From: Rhodeus uyekii
Taxonomy: Eukaryota > Chordata > Actinopteri > Cypriniformes > Acheilognathidae
Length of the DNA stretch: 64,000 nucleotides
Direction of reading: 5' to 3'
Assembly (NCBI GenBank): GCA_037043235.1
Contig: JAWRVZ010000028.1
Span: 237,001 to 301,000 of the forward strand
A model generated the notes under the pieces. The model saw nothing but the letters and a program-made list of their open reading frames with translations. It searched no databases and was not told the DNA's origin. Below, piece by piece: positions 53,401 to 64,000 of the stretch (within the stretch, counting starts at the first letter, position 1; every line of letters begins with the position of its first letter). Made by a program: the position numbers and the translations under genes.

Positions 53401-56400
53401 CTAAAAAAAAAAAAAAAAGGAAGTCAGACCAGTGATTAAAATAGACATGTGAATAGGAACCATGCAAAATGGCAATAAAATAACCAAAAATTTGAAACAG
53501 TCATTCATGGGTTTCATCATCTTATTTACACGTCACATGACAATCTCCTACATTTCTTTGTTAAAGTGATAGTTTTTCAGTTGTTCCAAACCTTTTTTTT
53601 TTTCTTTAGTGCAAGTCAGTGGGGTCCAATTTGTTGTTCTGGACCCCACAGATTTTCATTGTATGTACAAAAACAGTTCTTCAAAATATTTAAAAATAAT
53701 TATAATACATCCAAATAGTCAAACAGGTTTGGAATGAAATAATGATGAAAATCCCCTCAAGACAAATGTCAATGTCAGCAATATCTCAATTTATAACACA
53801 TTGGTTTAATCTGCCAAACAATGGCTTTTGATATTTAATGAGGCAGATGTCAGCCTTGAGTTTCACAATCAAAAAGACTCACTTCTCCACCATTGACAAA
53901 GTCCAGGACAAAGTATAATTTGTCTTTTGTCTGAAAGGAATAGTGCAGTCCAACCAGAAAGGGGTGTTTAACATTCTGCAGCAACACATTACGCTCCGCC
54001 ATAATGTGCTTTTGCTGGCGAGAAAAGAATAAAGGCATTCATTAATCAAATGTCAAAGAACATACAAGTTTGAGCATTAATAAAGTTTTGGTTTTAAAAC
54101 AAAGAAAAGCATTACCTCTCTCCTGTTTAAAATGACCTTTTTTTGCAAGACTTTGATGGCGTAACACTTCCCATCCCGCTTCCTCTTTGCAAGGAGAACC
54201 TTTGTGTGGGAGAGGACACGGTGGGTTAGCAACGGTTTCACCTTTCACTACAGCCAGTTGTGGGCAAAAAACAGACAAGCTCTAACTTCATAACAGATAC
54301 TTTCACTTCCTGACTGGAGAGTCCATGGCGTAGAAACAAACACTATGGCTAACCATACGGCAAACAAAACAGAGAATTTATAAAGATTCAGTGACATTCA
54401 GAGCTTTCAGTAACCGATACACACAAGGAATTGACCCACTTTCTCTCACTGCTGTGACACTCACAACATTTTCATGAATTATAATAAAAAAGAAAATGTA
54501 CCTTTCCAAAGCTTCCCTTTCCTATGACTTTAAGAAAGTCAAAGTCAGTAGGCTTTGCCCTATGAAAAAGAAAATTATGGTTAAAATAAAAGGCATATGC
54601 ATCATTAAAGGCATCCACATTTTTGTATCCAATAAACAATACATTTATATAATAAATAATGCAATAAACTAAGTCTATACAGTTATTTTAAACAATTATA
54701 AATCACTTACTGTGGGTTTGCAGATGGTCCCAGGTTAATGTTTCTAGAGGTAGAGTTACTCTGTAAGAGATATGCCAAAAACATCAACTACTAGGTGTGA
54801 CTCAATAAGCTTCAGAAAAACACTTATTTTATTTACATATAGACATAACAAATATAACCTTACATTGGAAAAACTAAAAATACATTATACACAGAAATTG
54901 TAACACAAGCTATTTTGCAATTGGGTCCTTAGAAATGGTTTATTTTAAAAACGTATTAAGAAAAAAAAAAAAAGCTATACATAATTCTATTTTGAACCAA
55001 ACATTAATTTATAAATAACTATAGCGTGTCAATGTAATGCTTAAAATATAACTGCAATAACACTCAATGCCTGTGAACACAAGAAGACTAGAAAAGTATG
55101 GAGACAGCTTTCGCAATACCTTATATTAAAAAACGATTAATGCAAATACCAACCTTGTCATCTTCATCCTCTGAGGCATCAGAGAAGTTTTTAGATTTGT
55201 CCATCTGCAGAAAGTCTTTGACATCAGGACTGCGCATTTGAAATGAACATTCACATGTTAGAGGTCTGACTGAGGCGATACAAAGCCCCAGCTGTGAGGA
55301 GAAATATAAGCTAACATCAACAGTTCTCTGTAACAAGATCCGTAACCATGGCGAATTTTATACAGAATCAAAAAGAAGCATCTTTTATTTGGCACAGGTT
55401 CACAAGATACAATCAAATCAGCTTTGTACTCAAAGTTCAGAGAGATATCTGGTTGTGGTGGGTTTTGGCTTGTTTCCATCCAAAGTCCACTCAAATTTGA
55501 CAAACATTTAGATGCATTGAGAGTGAGTGGTGAAAGAAACTGAAGCATAAAAAAAGAGAGAACTGGTTGATATACTCACTAGCTGCAGAGCTGTGGATGG
55601 GACACAATCCTCTGAATGAACTCATGTAACCCCGCTCTTCTCTGTTTTATAAACTCTAAGAATTACACAAAAAACGTAGGTACTTAAAAAGATATTTGTG
55701 ATTAAACTGGTTTTGCATGATTTTACTAAGCCAACACAATCACAACAAAAATCCTTTGAATAAAACATCTAATTATTGAACTGAATAGGTTAAAATATGC
55801 TAAATTATTACCATGACAGAGGCTGAATAGGATAATGCACAAATTTGGTTTCAAAATGGCTCTTGAATTTTGGTTTCATGTTCAATAATTGACTGCTCTA
55901 AACACTTTGTGGTAGACACAAACCACATTCACCCATGTAGTCGAAATCATGCATATTTTTGTTCAAGGTTTTTGTGGATGTCTAGCAACCTGTCCATCTT
56001 GGCATCTGCTTATTTACCTATCTTGCTGAAAGTGACATGAATTTGAATCAAAAAGAAGAGCATGATTGTTACTGTCAAAAATGTTTATGCAAACATTTGA
56101 TATCATGCTGTCCACGACCCAATCAGAACAGATCTACGACCCATTTTGGAGAACTACTTGTGACAGACATAACTAATTTATCAGTAACTTATTAAAAGCA
56201 ATGTTGAATGTGAATACAAATGCTCCAGTGTGAACCCTCAGTGAAGCATGTAAAGCAACTGTAAAAATAATTACAGCACCAAATAATTAGACTGTTACTG
56301 TCCATCCAGTGAGACAGTAATTATACAGAGAGAATGAAGGAGAAAGAGAAAAGCAGAGAAAGACTCTTAGCAACGTTGAAGAAGCCTTTGGAACATGTGC

Positions 56401-57600
56401 ACAAGTTTTGCATGTGCTTCCAATGACCAGACCCATGATTTCTCCATGAAAAAGATCTTGACCACATACTGGCCACATAATTGGTCGCACATGAGCAAAA
56501 TAAAACTGGTACTTGGGTGCGCATTCTCATTCTGTTATATTTGCACACAATTTTGCTGCCACATTGTCTGAGAGCATAACATCAGATTAAACAAGGACAA
56601 AGATTTCATAGGCTTGGGGCAGAGCGGATTTAGCATGGTTGATTTTCTGTAAGGAACACTGTTGGATAATCGAATTTGTCAAATACGCATGATGTCGGTT
56701 AAGCTAAATGAAGCAAATTTACTAACGTATGTGCACAAGATGACAGAATTTTCCAGTGGGCTCTGTACAATATGCATTTTAATTCATGAGGCATCAAGGA
56801 ACTGTTAAATACCTGGATCGAAGTTGTCTCCAAATATTCTCTTAGCAGGAATCTTTAAATTCAGAGCAGGAAACTGTTTTTTCAACTGTGGAAAAACACA
56901 TTATATTTTTACAATACACTACCATTCAAACGTATTGAGTCAGTAAGATTTGTTTTAAAGAAATTAATATACTGACATAGAAAATTTAATTGTAATAATA
57001 TTTCAGGAAACTGTTTTTTCAACTGTGGAAAAACACATTATATTTTTACAATACACTACCATTCAAACGTATTGAGCCAGTAAGATTTGTTTTAAAGAAA
57101 TTAATATAATGACATAGACAATTTAATTGTAATATTTCACAATATTACTGTTTTATTGTGCTTTTAAAAAAAGTAGCCTTTGTGAGCATAGACTTCTTTT
57201 CTTTTTTTTATCTCACTGACCCCAAATGTTTGAACACTAGTGCTTGGGTTGTACAAATTAATTAATTACAAATTAAAAAAAAAAACTCTTGCTGAAGATA
57301 CATTCCAAAAAGACAAACAGTTTTATGTTTTAACCAACAAATCAATTTACTTACAGTGTTATACAGTTTGTCAAATTCTGCATATCTCCGGAACACAAAC
57401 CACTCGTGCCTTCCAACACTGACCATTACTTTGTAAACCTAACAAGACAAGCATGAAAACATTCACATATATGATGCTACAACATAACATTTAAAACCTG
57501 GGTAAGAGGTAATGCGACTCACAGTATAGCGTTTCTTCTTGTCTCTCTGTTCATTGTAGCAGGGAATGCTGACATTGGGGCAGCTAGGTTGCTCCTCCAT
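50402..57600 (-). CDS. sgk3: serum/glucocorticoid-regulated kinase 3 (PX-domain AGC kinase)
   Basis: Endosomal Ser/Thr kinase acting downstream of PI3K; the PX domain binds PI3P. Coding exons: 57600-57523, 57438-57355, 56885-56813, 55655-55580, 55229-55154, 54760-54711, 54559-54502, 54199-54116, 54014-53883, 53242-53130, 52735-52699, 52304-52218, 51358-51263, 51173-51018, 50749-50660, 50572-50402; phases agree, 486 aa (human 496). PX domain about residues 12-115 (FVFRRYAEFDKLY, IPAKRIFGDNFD, FIKQRRAGLHEFI). Kinase: P-loop IGKGSFGKV, Lys181 in YAIKVL, YRDLKPEN (D276), DFG (D294), activation loop TTTTFCGTPE (T310, PDK1 site), and hydrophobic motif FLGFSY (S476). All key residues are present. 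The start follows a 5' UTR with a short upstream ORF. Confidence 0.97.
53565..53745. repeat. scrap of the GATAGTT repeat in an sgk3 intron
   Basis: AAAGTGATAGTTTTTCAGTT at the left and CAGGTTTGGAATGAAATAAT at the right resemble pieces of the 30192 element, inverted as expected. Heavily degraded. Confidence 0.4.
56862..57141. repeat. ~140-bp tandem duplication spanning an sgk3 splice acceptor
   Basis: The block starting AGGAAACTGTTTTTTCAACT (56862) is repeated at 57005 with few differences and runs through CAATTTAATTGTAAT. The first unit begins inside sgk3 exon 3, so the copy carries that exon's first 24 nt, its acceptor and polypyrimidine tract, but no donor. It is nested in the MITE at 56917-57242. 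Confidence 0.8.
56917..57242. repeat. CACTAC-family MITE in sgk3 intron 2
   Basis: Left end CACTACCATTCAAACGTATT, right end GACCCCAAATGTTTGAACAC then TAGTG, inverted. It has been enlarged by the tandem duplication described separately. Confidence 0.65.
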
Positions 57601-57709
57601 TCTGAGGCCTCTCTGAATCTCACAAGCAACAGTTCACAGGTCCTCAGAACGCACTTGTGCCCCTGCCTTTGTGCACACCTGATTCTGATGGGAACTCTCC
57701 ATTCTGGTC
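57601..57709 (-). other. sgk3: sgk3 5' UTR part of exon 2, with a short upstream ORF
   Basis: A minus-strand acceptor (TCTGTGCAG) lies at 57710. The UTR holds an ATG at 57702 opening a 22-codon ORF that stops at 57634, before the main start at 57600. Confidence 0.55.
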
Positions 57710-60165
57710 CTGCACAGAACATAAACATAAGCAAGATGTTATACCACCATCAAGCGCTCTTTCAACAGTGTCCAGCAGCCACTTTGGCTCCAAAGGCCCT
57801 TGCATGACAGGGCGGGAAGGCCACTCAGAGTCACTAATGAATTGTGGCATGAACACAGAGAGGAGCCTCAGTCTGGCCAGCCAAGCGATGAGTCTCCACC
57901 TCTCTTTTCCTCACATTCTTTTATCCTCTCCTCTGCTTCTCTCCAACTGGGTGGGAGCAAATGGGGATATTCTTCATTCATATGCCTCTTCCACATACTC
58001 CCTCGGTCAATGGCAACAAACCATTGCTGTTTGGGTGGACGACATTCCCCTTCCCCTCTGAGGTATATGATGTATTTTTAGAAAAAACTGCACTGGACCT
58101 ACAAGATCTCTCGAGTAGCTCAGGAGAGAGTGAATGAGCGCTGAAACACTGACTTTCTATAAAAATTAAAATAAAAATCTGCATTTTCAGCAGCAGTTTT
58201 AGCTGGGTGCCAGGTTAAAATATTATAATAAAAAAATTAATTAACCAAATTAATATATTAATTATTATCCAACATTAAGTGAGGATTTATACCAATATAA
58301 AAAGCATTTTATCATCACACTCCAAAAACCTAAATTTAAATCATTAGCAATGTATCGAAATTCTCACTTTAGTCACTTTAAATCCACGAGCTTCATAAAA
58401 ATAGACATCTTTACAATTAATTATTTTTTAAGATAAGCATTGGGATTATCCTAAAATCCTCCTGCCGTACTCTATTGCACTGTGTGACATGAAATACAAA
58501 GTAAATGTGTGCAGATGAGATAACAGTAGCTGTTGATTGTAGACACAGTTTACTGTATCACTGCGATCTGCATTTTTCTACACTCTTGTGAGGTTGGAGG
58601 AATGTTAAAGGTTTATTTGTCAACGTGGCCAACTATTCAAGGACTTTAAGGGAGTTTATTGACTTGCATGTATATTCAAATGTGTCCGATAAATAGGATC
58701 GCTAGTCTTGTTTTAAATATGTAAATAAATGCACTGCCTCATGTTCTCTTCAAATGAAAACAGGAAGCATAGCATTATTTAAATGTCTGTTTCGGTGTCA
58801 GATCCAAACAACCAAACAGAAACACTTCAACTTGAAACTGAAACTAGAAGGTAGGTTCTTCATGCGTGACATGAGAAGTGAAAAATCGCAGTGAAAGGCT
58901 TATTTCAATTGAACAAAATAAAATCAGGACAAATTATACAAACGCTTCTCGCTCATTATTATGCGATTTCAGAAAACAATAGCCAATTAGTTCATGTGCA
59001 CGACCACATACTATGACAACTCAAACAGTCAAACAGGTTTGAGAAGCAAAAAGAAAGTGCAAATGAACAAATACAAACTTGCACAGACATGTCACGCATT
59101 CAAATCTAGATTTATGCTTTGCCAAAATGCATCAGTACAAGTTTGTACAGCTTTCATCTCATGACTGATTGTCATTCTAAACAATTAAAAATGTTATCAA
59201 TAAAGTAACAGTGCACTGGAATCTATAAGTGAGAAGTGTGTCAAAGAAACCAATTGTAAATGTTTCTGTAATAAAACTACGGACAGTTTAACTTCCAATA
59301 AAATTTCTAACGGAGGACTTGGTGAATATTTCACTTGTTGGTCATACCATTTTTATTTCATTTGTTATCAATGTTACTCGTCAAGGACACTGAGTGACAC
59401 AGACTAGCCCACACAGGATTCATAGATTCATTTCAATTATTCCATGAGTCATTTTAAAAAAATTGCTTAAAAACTGGTTTAACAGAAACAATCAATTTAA
59501 TATATTACATAATAAGGGACTGAGCAATATAGATTTTTTACTGACACAAATACAAATTATTTTCTACAATAACCAATATGCAGAACTGATTTTTATCTAT
59601 AATTTCAATTCTATTATTTAACAAACTAACATGTAATATGCATTAGTAGCTGGTGTTGAAGAACTGATAACTGATTAGCATTAGAACAATCAACAACAAT
59701 TAAATAATAATCATGTATTTATTTTAAATAGCTTTCAAATGACAAGTTTATGCGTTTCATAAACACATTCAAATGACATAAATGCTTGAAAACGTATTAT
59801 TATTATTATTAAATCATGATGGCCATATTGTGTAAATAGGGATATTTGTATAGTTAGGTTTTCAGAATACTAGAAACAATATTTCCCTGAGCTGAAATCA
59901 AGCTTCAAAACAAATTCCTGACTAGCAGACATATGCTTCTGGCAGACAGTGGATGACATTGGTTTCTCACTGTATTCCTGGCATTTGCCTTGCCTGTTAA
60001 ATAAATAAATAAACATTTTATTACGTAATGTACATTGTGTACTATCGCAGAGAAAGGACCTGTTACAGCCAAAACTGAACTACAAGCACCGGTGACTCCT
60101 AGAGTCACTCGCGTGCTTCATATTGTTGAAAGAGAGTCAAGACATAACTTGCCTTATTTTCTCAC
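57710..60165 (-). other. sgk3: sgk3 first intron
   Basis: AT-rich intronic sequence without recognised exons, RNA genes or well-bounded repeats. Several short open frames at 57.6-58.2 kb have no homology I recognise. Confidence 0.4.
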
Positions 60166-60400
60166 TTTTTCCATCCAACTGATTCCAGTGACGTGTCGGG
60201 AGGCAAAGGAAGTCCAACGATTCAAATATCAAACTCGCCGTGTCTGGGAACTAAACAGAGACTCAGCTCAACGGAAAGAGTTGATAGTCTCCTGCGTTCA
60301 TGATGTTAGCAATGAACCGCCAGTGAAAGAAAGACAGAATGACGTTTATTCCGAAGTTCCGAAACAATCAGTCACGCGACTAAACGCGGGGAACGAGGAA
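60166..60400 (-). other. sgk3: possible sgk3 non-coding first exon and promoter
   Basis: The minus strand has CpG-containing sequence ending at a donor (GAAAAA then GTGAGA, boundary 60166). The region is less AT-rich than its surroundings and carries ACGTCA/TGACG words. No transcript evidence is available here, so the assignment is by position and composition. Confidence 0.35.
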
Positions 60401-60556
60401 TGAGAATGTTGGAAAAGCGCTTAAACAACAGCGCCATCTCACGGCACAACTAGATATACATGAATGAGAGAAAAGTCAAACAATAATATGAAACAAAATA
60501 ATTTGTGAAAACATTATGTGTGTGTGTGTGCATACACTCAAACACTCACTCACACT

Positions 60557-60716
<160 letters not shown>

Positions 60717-60722
60717 TCGGAT

Positions 60723-60773
60723 ATAAAACAGAAAACTAAAACAAAAATATGAAACAAAATATTTCAAATCAAT

Positions 60774-60818
<45 letters not shown>

Positions 60819-60865
60819 TTGAAATATTTTGTTTCATTTTTTTATTTTAGTTGTCTGTTTTATAT
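60723..60865. repeat. large palindrome with (TA)n core
   Basis: The arms contain AATGAAACAAAATATTTCAA on one side and its inverse on the other with few mismatches, over about 45 bp each. The core is a ~40-bp (TA)n run (60777-60815). Confidence 0.75.
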
Positions 60866-61380
60866 ATACATTTTGCTGATAAGTGATTATATATTATATT
60901 ATATTATAACATATTACTTTATATTATATTATACTGTATTATATTCGGAGTATATGAAATAATGCAATAGTGCAACTTATCATGATCAAAATATAAAAAC
61001 ATGTACATGGCAAGGAAAACATTTAATAAAATTAATTACATAATAAATCCCTTATCTGTTCTATTTCGTAAACCTGTTTATAGTATTTTATTTAACAAAC
61101 TAATACTTTATGCCTCACAAAGCAGATACGTACAGTATTCGTATTTTTAGACAAAATAAAAGAGCAAAATATCCGCAAGAGGGCAGCACGGACTCATAAT
61201 AAGAAAACTGTGACCAACGATGTCAGGTTTACTTCGCAGTGTTATAACTTAATTATAGTATTCGAACCATACCAGTAAAGCGCTGCCATATATCGAAAAT
61301 GCCAATAATTTTTTTATTCTTTTATTTATTGTATATAACCTTAGCAGTAAACATACTAAGCAACAATAAGTAAGATTAAG
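60866..61380. other. intergenic, AT-rich
   Basis: Between the sgk3 and mybl1 promoters. No gene or repeat boundary recognised. Confidence 0.5.
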
Positions 61381-61560
61381 TAAGTGTGGCTGCATGCAAA
61401 TGAGAAGCGCGTCAGCGAGTGGCGCAGAGCAGCTGCTGCTCGACAACAAGAGAGTTTCCACCAATCAGCGGCGAGGCCGCGTGCGCAGATTCAAACCCGC
61501 TTCCGGAAGGAGGCTGGGCGCGAGATTCGGCGGGATGGACAAAAAATGAAACAGAATGAG
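61381..61560 (+). promoter_or_regulatory. mybl1: CpG-rich probable promoter of the mybl1-like gene
   Basis: A GC-rich island in AT-rich DNA. It contains a palindromic ETS site (CTTCCGGAAG, about 61500), an E2F-like GCGGGA (about 61530) and a CHR-like TTTGAA on the minus strand (about 61490). The transcription start is not visible; the 5' UTR would run to 61933. Confidence 0.5.
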
Positions 61561-61933
61561 TGGAAAAAACACACACAGTACAGAGTGACAGTACAGAGGG
61601 GTGTGTGTGGTTGTGTGTGTGTGTTCAAGAAACATACTTATGGATTTTCCTCCTTTATCATTTTGAGATCGCACTAGAAGTTTTCTCTCTTTTTTACTTT
61701 TATTATTTAATAATACGAATTTTGTAAGGGCATTTTTTCATTGTGTCATATTTATTGCTTTAAGAGCTCTCGGGGGATGTGACTGTACGGATCTGAAGCT
61801 TTTCGCGGAACACAGACCCATGTGTGACAGTGGCATGTGTGGATAAATGTCATCTGTGTGTTTTGATTTCAAGAAGTGCAACATTGGATGTTTTACAGAC
61901 ATTTTCTATTGAAAACAACTGGACACGGTTGGC

Positions 61934-61956
61934 ATGGCCAATATGAAGTCTCGCAG
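61934..61956 (+). CDS. mybl1: first coding exon of a MYBL1-like (A-Myb) transcription factor, partial gene
   Basis: Only 23 coding nt lie in the window: MANMKSR plus two bases (AG), then a donor GTGAGA. Human MYBL1 exon 1 encodes MAKRSR and also ends in CGC AG, the same phase, and MYBL1 is close to SGK3 in other vertebrates. The match is short, so the call leans on synteny and exon phase. The rest of the gene lies beyond 64000. A-Myb drives meiotic gene expression in testis. Confidence 0.5.
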
Positions 61957-64000
61957 GTGAGATGATGGATGATCGATGCCTTGTAAACTAAATCAAACAT
62001 AAAAAGCTAAATCAATCTAAATTTAATGAGAATTAATAATAATAATTATTAATTATTGTGTACAAATGTACAGATGTAGAACCGCGAGATTATCATATGT
62101 TTATATGATGAATAGTATATATATATATTTAGAGTTTTTTTGTGTGACAACAGAAATCGCCATGGCAACATTAAAGCTCAAAATAACACTAATTACGAAT
62201 TTGATTCCATAATATAATGATTATATTTAACATGCTATGACAGGTCCCTATGACGCGTCACGTTGCACCTGCTGATAAACGAGGTTGATCGGGATCAAAA
62301 TACTGACTCATTTGTTTCAAAAAAACATTTTTTATGGCTAGTTCTGCCATAATGTTTCCCCCATGCTAAATGTTCAATCGTCAAACAGTTTCAAATGTTT
62401 CAGATACGTTTATTGTGTTAGCCTGAATGCTAGCGGTTAGCCTGTCCTCGCTTATTCTCCATTGAACAGAACAGTCGGAGTGAACTAGCATGCTAACCGG
62501 CTATTTCATCATTTCTGAAGTAATCTTAGTGCAAAAAGCACACGAAACTAGTCAGAAGTAAATAGAATACACTTCAAACTTAATTTCGTTTACTTTAAAT
62601 GTATTTTAAATTGGTCTACAAGTAAGAGTGATCACGAAACAGAAAGTGTTGCAGAGTTAGAGGATTATATGGTATTAGGATTATATGGTATTAGCTAAAT
62701 GTTGTGTCCTATTACATAATAACTACAGATCGACTACATTTTTGTATAAAATGTTTGTAAACATTTACATGCGTTTGAAATATTTTTTATACATACATAA
62801 ATCATAATTGTATAATTTGCCATGATTTAGAGGGATTACTGGGACATTCGTTATATGTTACAATAACTGGAAATTAATATACAACTTATAGTAACAATAT
62901 ATGTATAAACTGTAATAAACAGATTTGTGTATATAGAGATACACAAGAAATATGAACCTATGTATTAATGTGTGTTAGAGAAATAATAAAGGAGTAAGAA
63001 TGTTAATCTTTTGAGTAATGCTTGGCACACTTAGTTTGGTTTATAAAAGTATCCGAGTCAGATTTTCCAAATGATTATGTTTATCAAGAATGGTGCCATA
63101 CAGCTTGCTTGCTGTGCTTAAACAAACATTGCCAGGAACAAATTTAGGGAGGGGGTGGAGGTAAATTTCCATGTCGGACATTGATGGAAGATATCTGAAT
63201 ATAATTTCAAAGAAGACACCAGCTGAAGGCCGTAATCTGACTGAGTGAATTTGCCGTTTGTACAGATTTGGTCAGTTTGGTTTGCCTCCTGACTGAATGA
63301 TGCAAGCAAATCACCTCTGAAGTAAAATGGGCTTGTTTGTCACCTCACCCCGTTCTTGAGGGTGGAGATCATACTAAGTCATGTTCCCTAAATGAAACGC
63401 TTCTTTCTTCTGATGGCTTGTAATAAAGAGAGCCAATGTTTCAATGATAAACATGCAAACTGGCAGCAAGAAGGAGCTTGAACTTCCATATTTGTACTAC
63501 CTTAGTCAAAGTTGGACTTCAGCCTAAAAAGTACGCCTAAACAAATTTCCTCACAACTTTAGACTTTACAGCAAGGCATTCTGTTTGAATGTGCTGTTGC
63601 ATATTTCTTCAATGATTAGACTTCCTTCCTTGTTCTTCTAAAATATCTTTTAGCTTGAGGTTTCTTTATGTTGATAGTCACCTTTAGCATTGGATAAATG
63701 TTTTCCATTAAGTTTGTGCTCTGGTATCCCAGGGAGACTTAACTACCCAGTGCGTAGTGTTGATTAAATACTCTCTACCTCACTGCATTGGTGAAATGTT
63801 ACCAGGCAACAGGGCATTCCTATAGACTGAAGTCTTGGGCAAAGTGACTGTCACTATGAATTACTTTTTGTGTGAAAATAACTTCAATGTGTGTGTGTGC
63901 GTGTGTGTTTCGTTCTTATTTTGAAAGTTTTTTTTAATGAATAGACATTAGAATAATGGAAATGTGTGTATATATAATTATATATTCAACACAATATATA
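61957..64000 (+). other. mybl1: first intron of the mybl1-like gene
   Basis: AT-rich with no recognised exon to the window's end. The MYB repeats are not encoded here. Confidence 0.4.

Overview
This is vertebrate nuclear DNA, AT-rich and full of introns, almost certainly from a cyprinid-type teleost. The reasons are vertebrate orthologues with GT-AG introns, a V-SINE-like tRNA-derived SINE, several dense families of short DNA transposons, BEL/Pao and L2-type retroelement remains, and long (CA)n, (TA)n and (GATA)n arrays. There are no bacterial features: no operons, CRISPR arrays or attachment sites.

Layout. 1-3.0 kb is intergenic and holds an internally deleted DNA transposon (1186-2722). 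gpr141 (minus) has a one-exon coding region at 3067-3999. 5.7-11 kb is a graveyard of mobile elements: an inverted repeat pair, an L2-type LINE, a decayed BEL/Pao pol, and a perfect solo LTR with a 5-bp target duplication. pign (minus, 28 coding exons, 11707-23288) and cops5 (plus, 8 coding exons, 24575-28434) lie head to head. ppp1r42 (plus, 31963-37023) and the bHLH gene tcf24 (plus, 39094-39841) follow. 41.1-43.8 kb is an SNHG6-like snoRNA host gene carrying four tandem SNORD87 copies. mcmdc2 (minus, 14 coding exons, 43503-49351) converges on it, and their last exons overlap antisense. sgk3 (minus, 16 coding exons, 50402-57600) comes next. The 23-nt first coding exon of a gene that looks like mybl1 (plus) lies near the right edge.

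The block mybl1 / sgk3 / mcmdc2 / snhg6 / tcf24 / ppp1r42 / cops5 matches the order I recall for human chromosome 8q13, but vcpip1 is not between sgk3 and mybl1, and pign follows cops5 where cspp1 sits in human. Exon phases were checked across all five multi-exon protein genes with complete structures. cops5 (334 aa), ppp1r42 (324 aa), tcf24 (179 aa), mcmdc2 (680 aa) and sgk3 (486 aa) all close in frame. pign closes except for one homopolymer frameshift in exon 27.

The products are not one pathway: GPI-anchor synthesis (pign), COP9 signalosome deneddylation (cops5), centrosome/cilium (ppp1r42), transcription (tcf24, mybl1), meiotic recombination (mcmdc2), endosomal kinase signalling (sgk3) and rRNA methylation guides (snord87). 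The most interesting points are the exon-snoRNA module duplicated within the host gene, the antisense overlap of a coding exon with the host's terminal exon, an apparent U12-type intron in pign with a GC 5' splice site, the pign exon 27 frameshift, and promoter motifs (X-box, ZNF143-like site) at ppp1r42 and pign/cops5. I found no convincing wholly new gene system.
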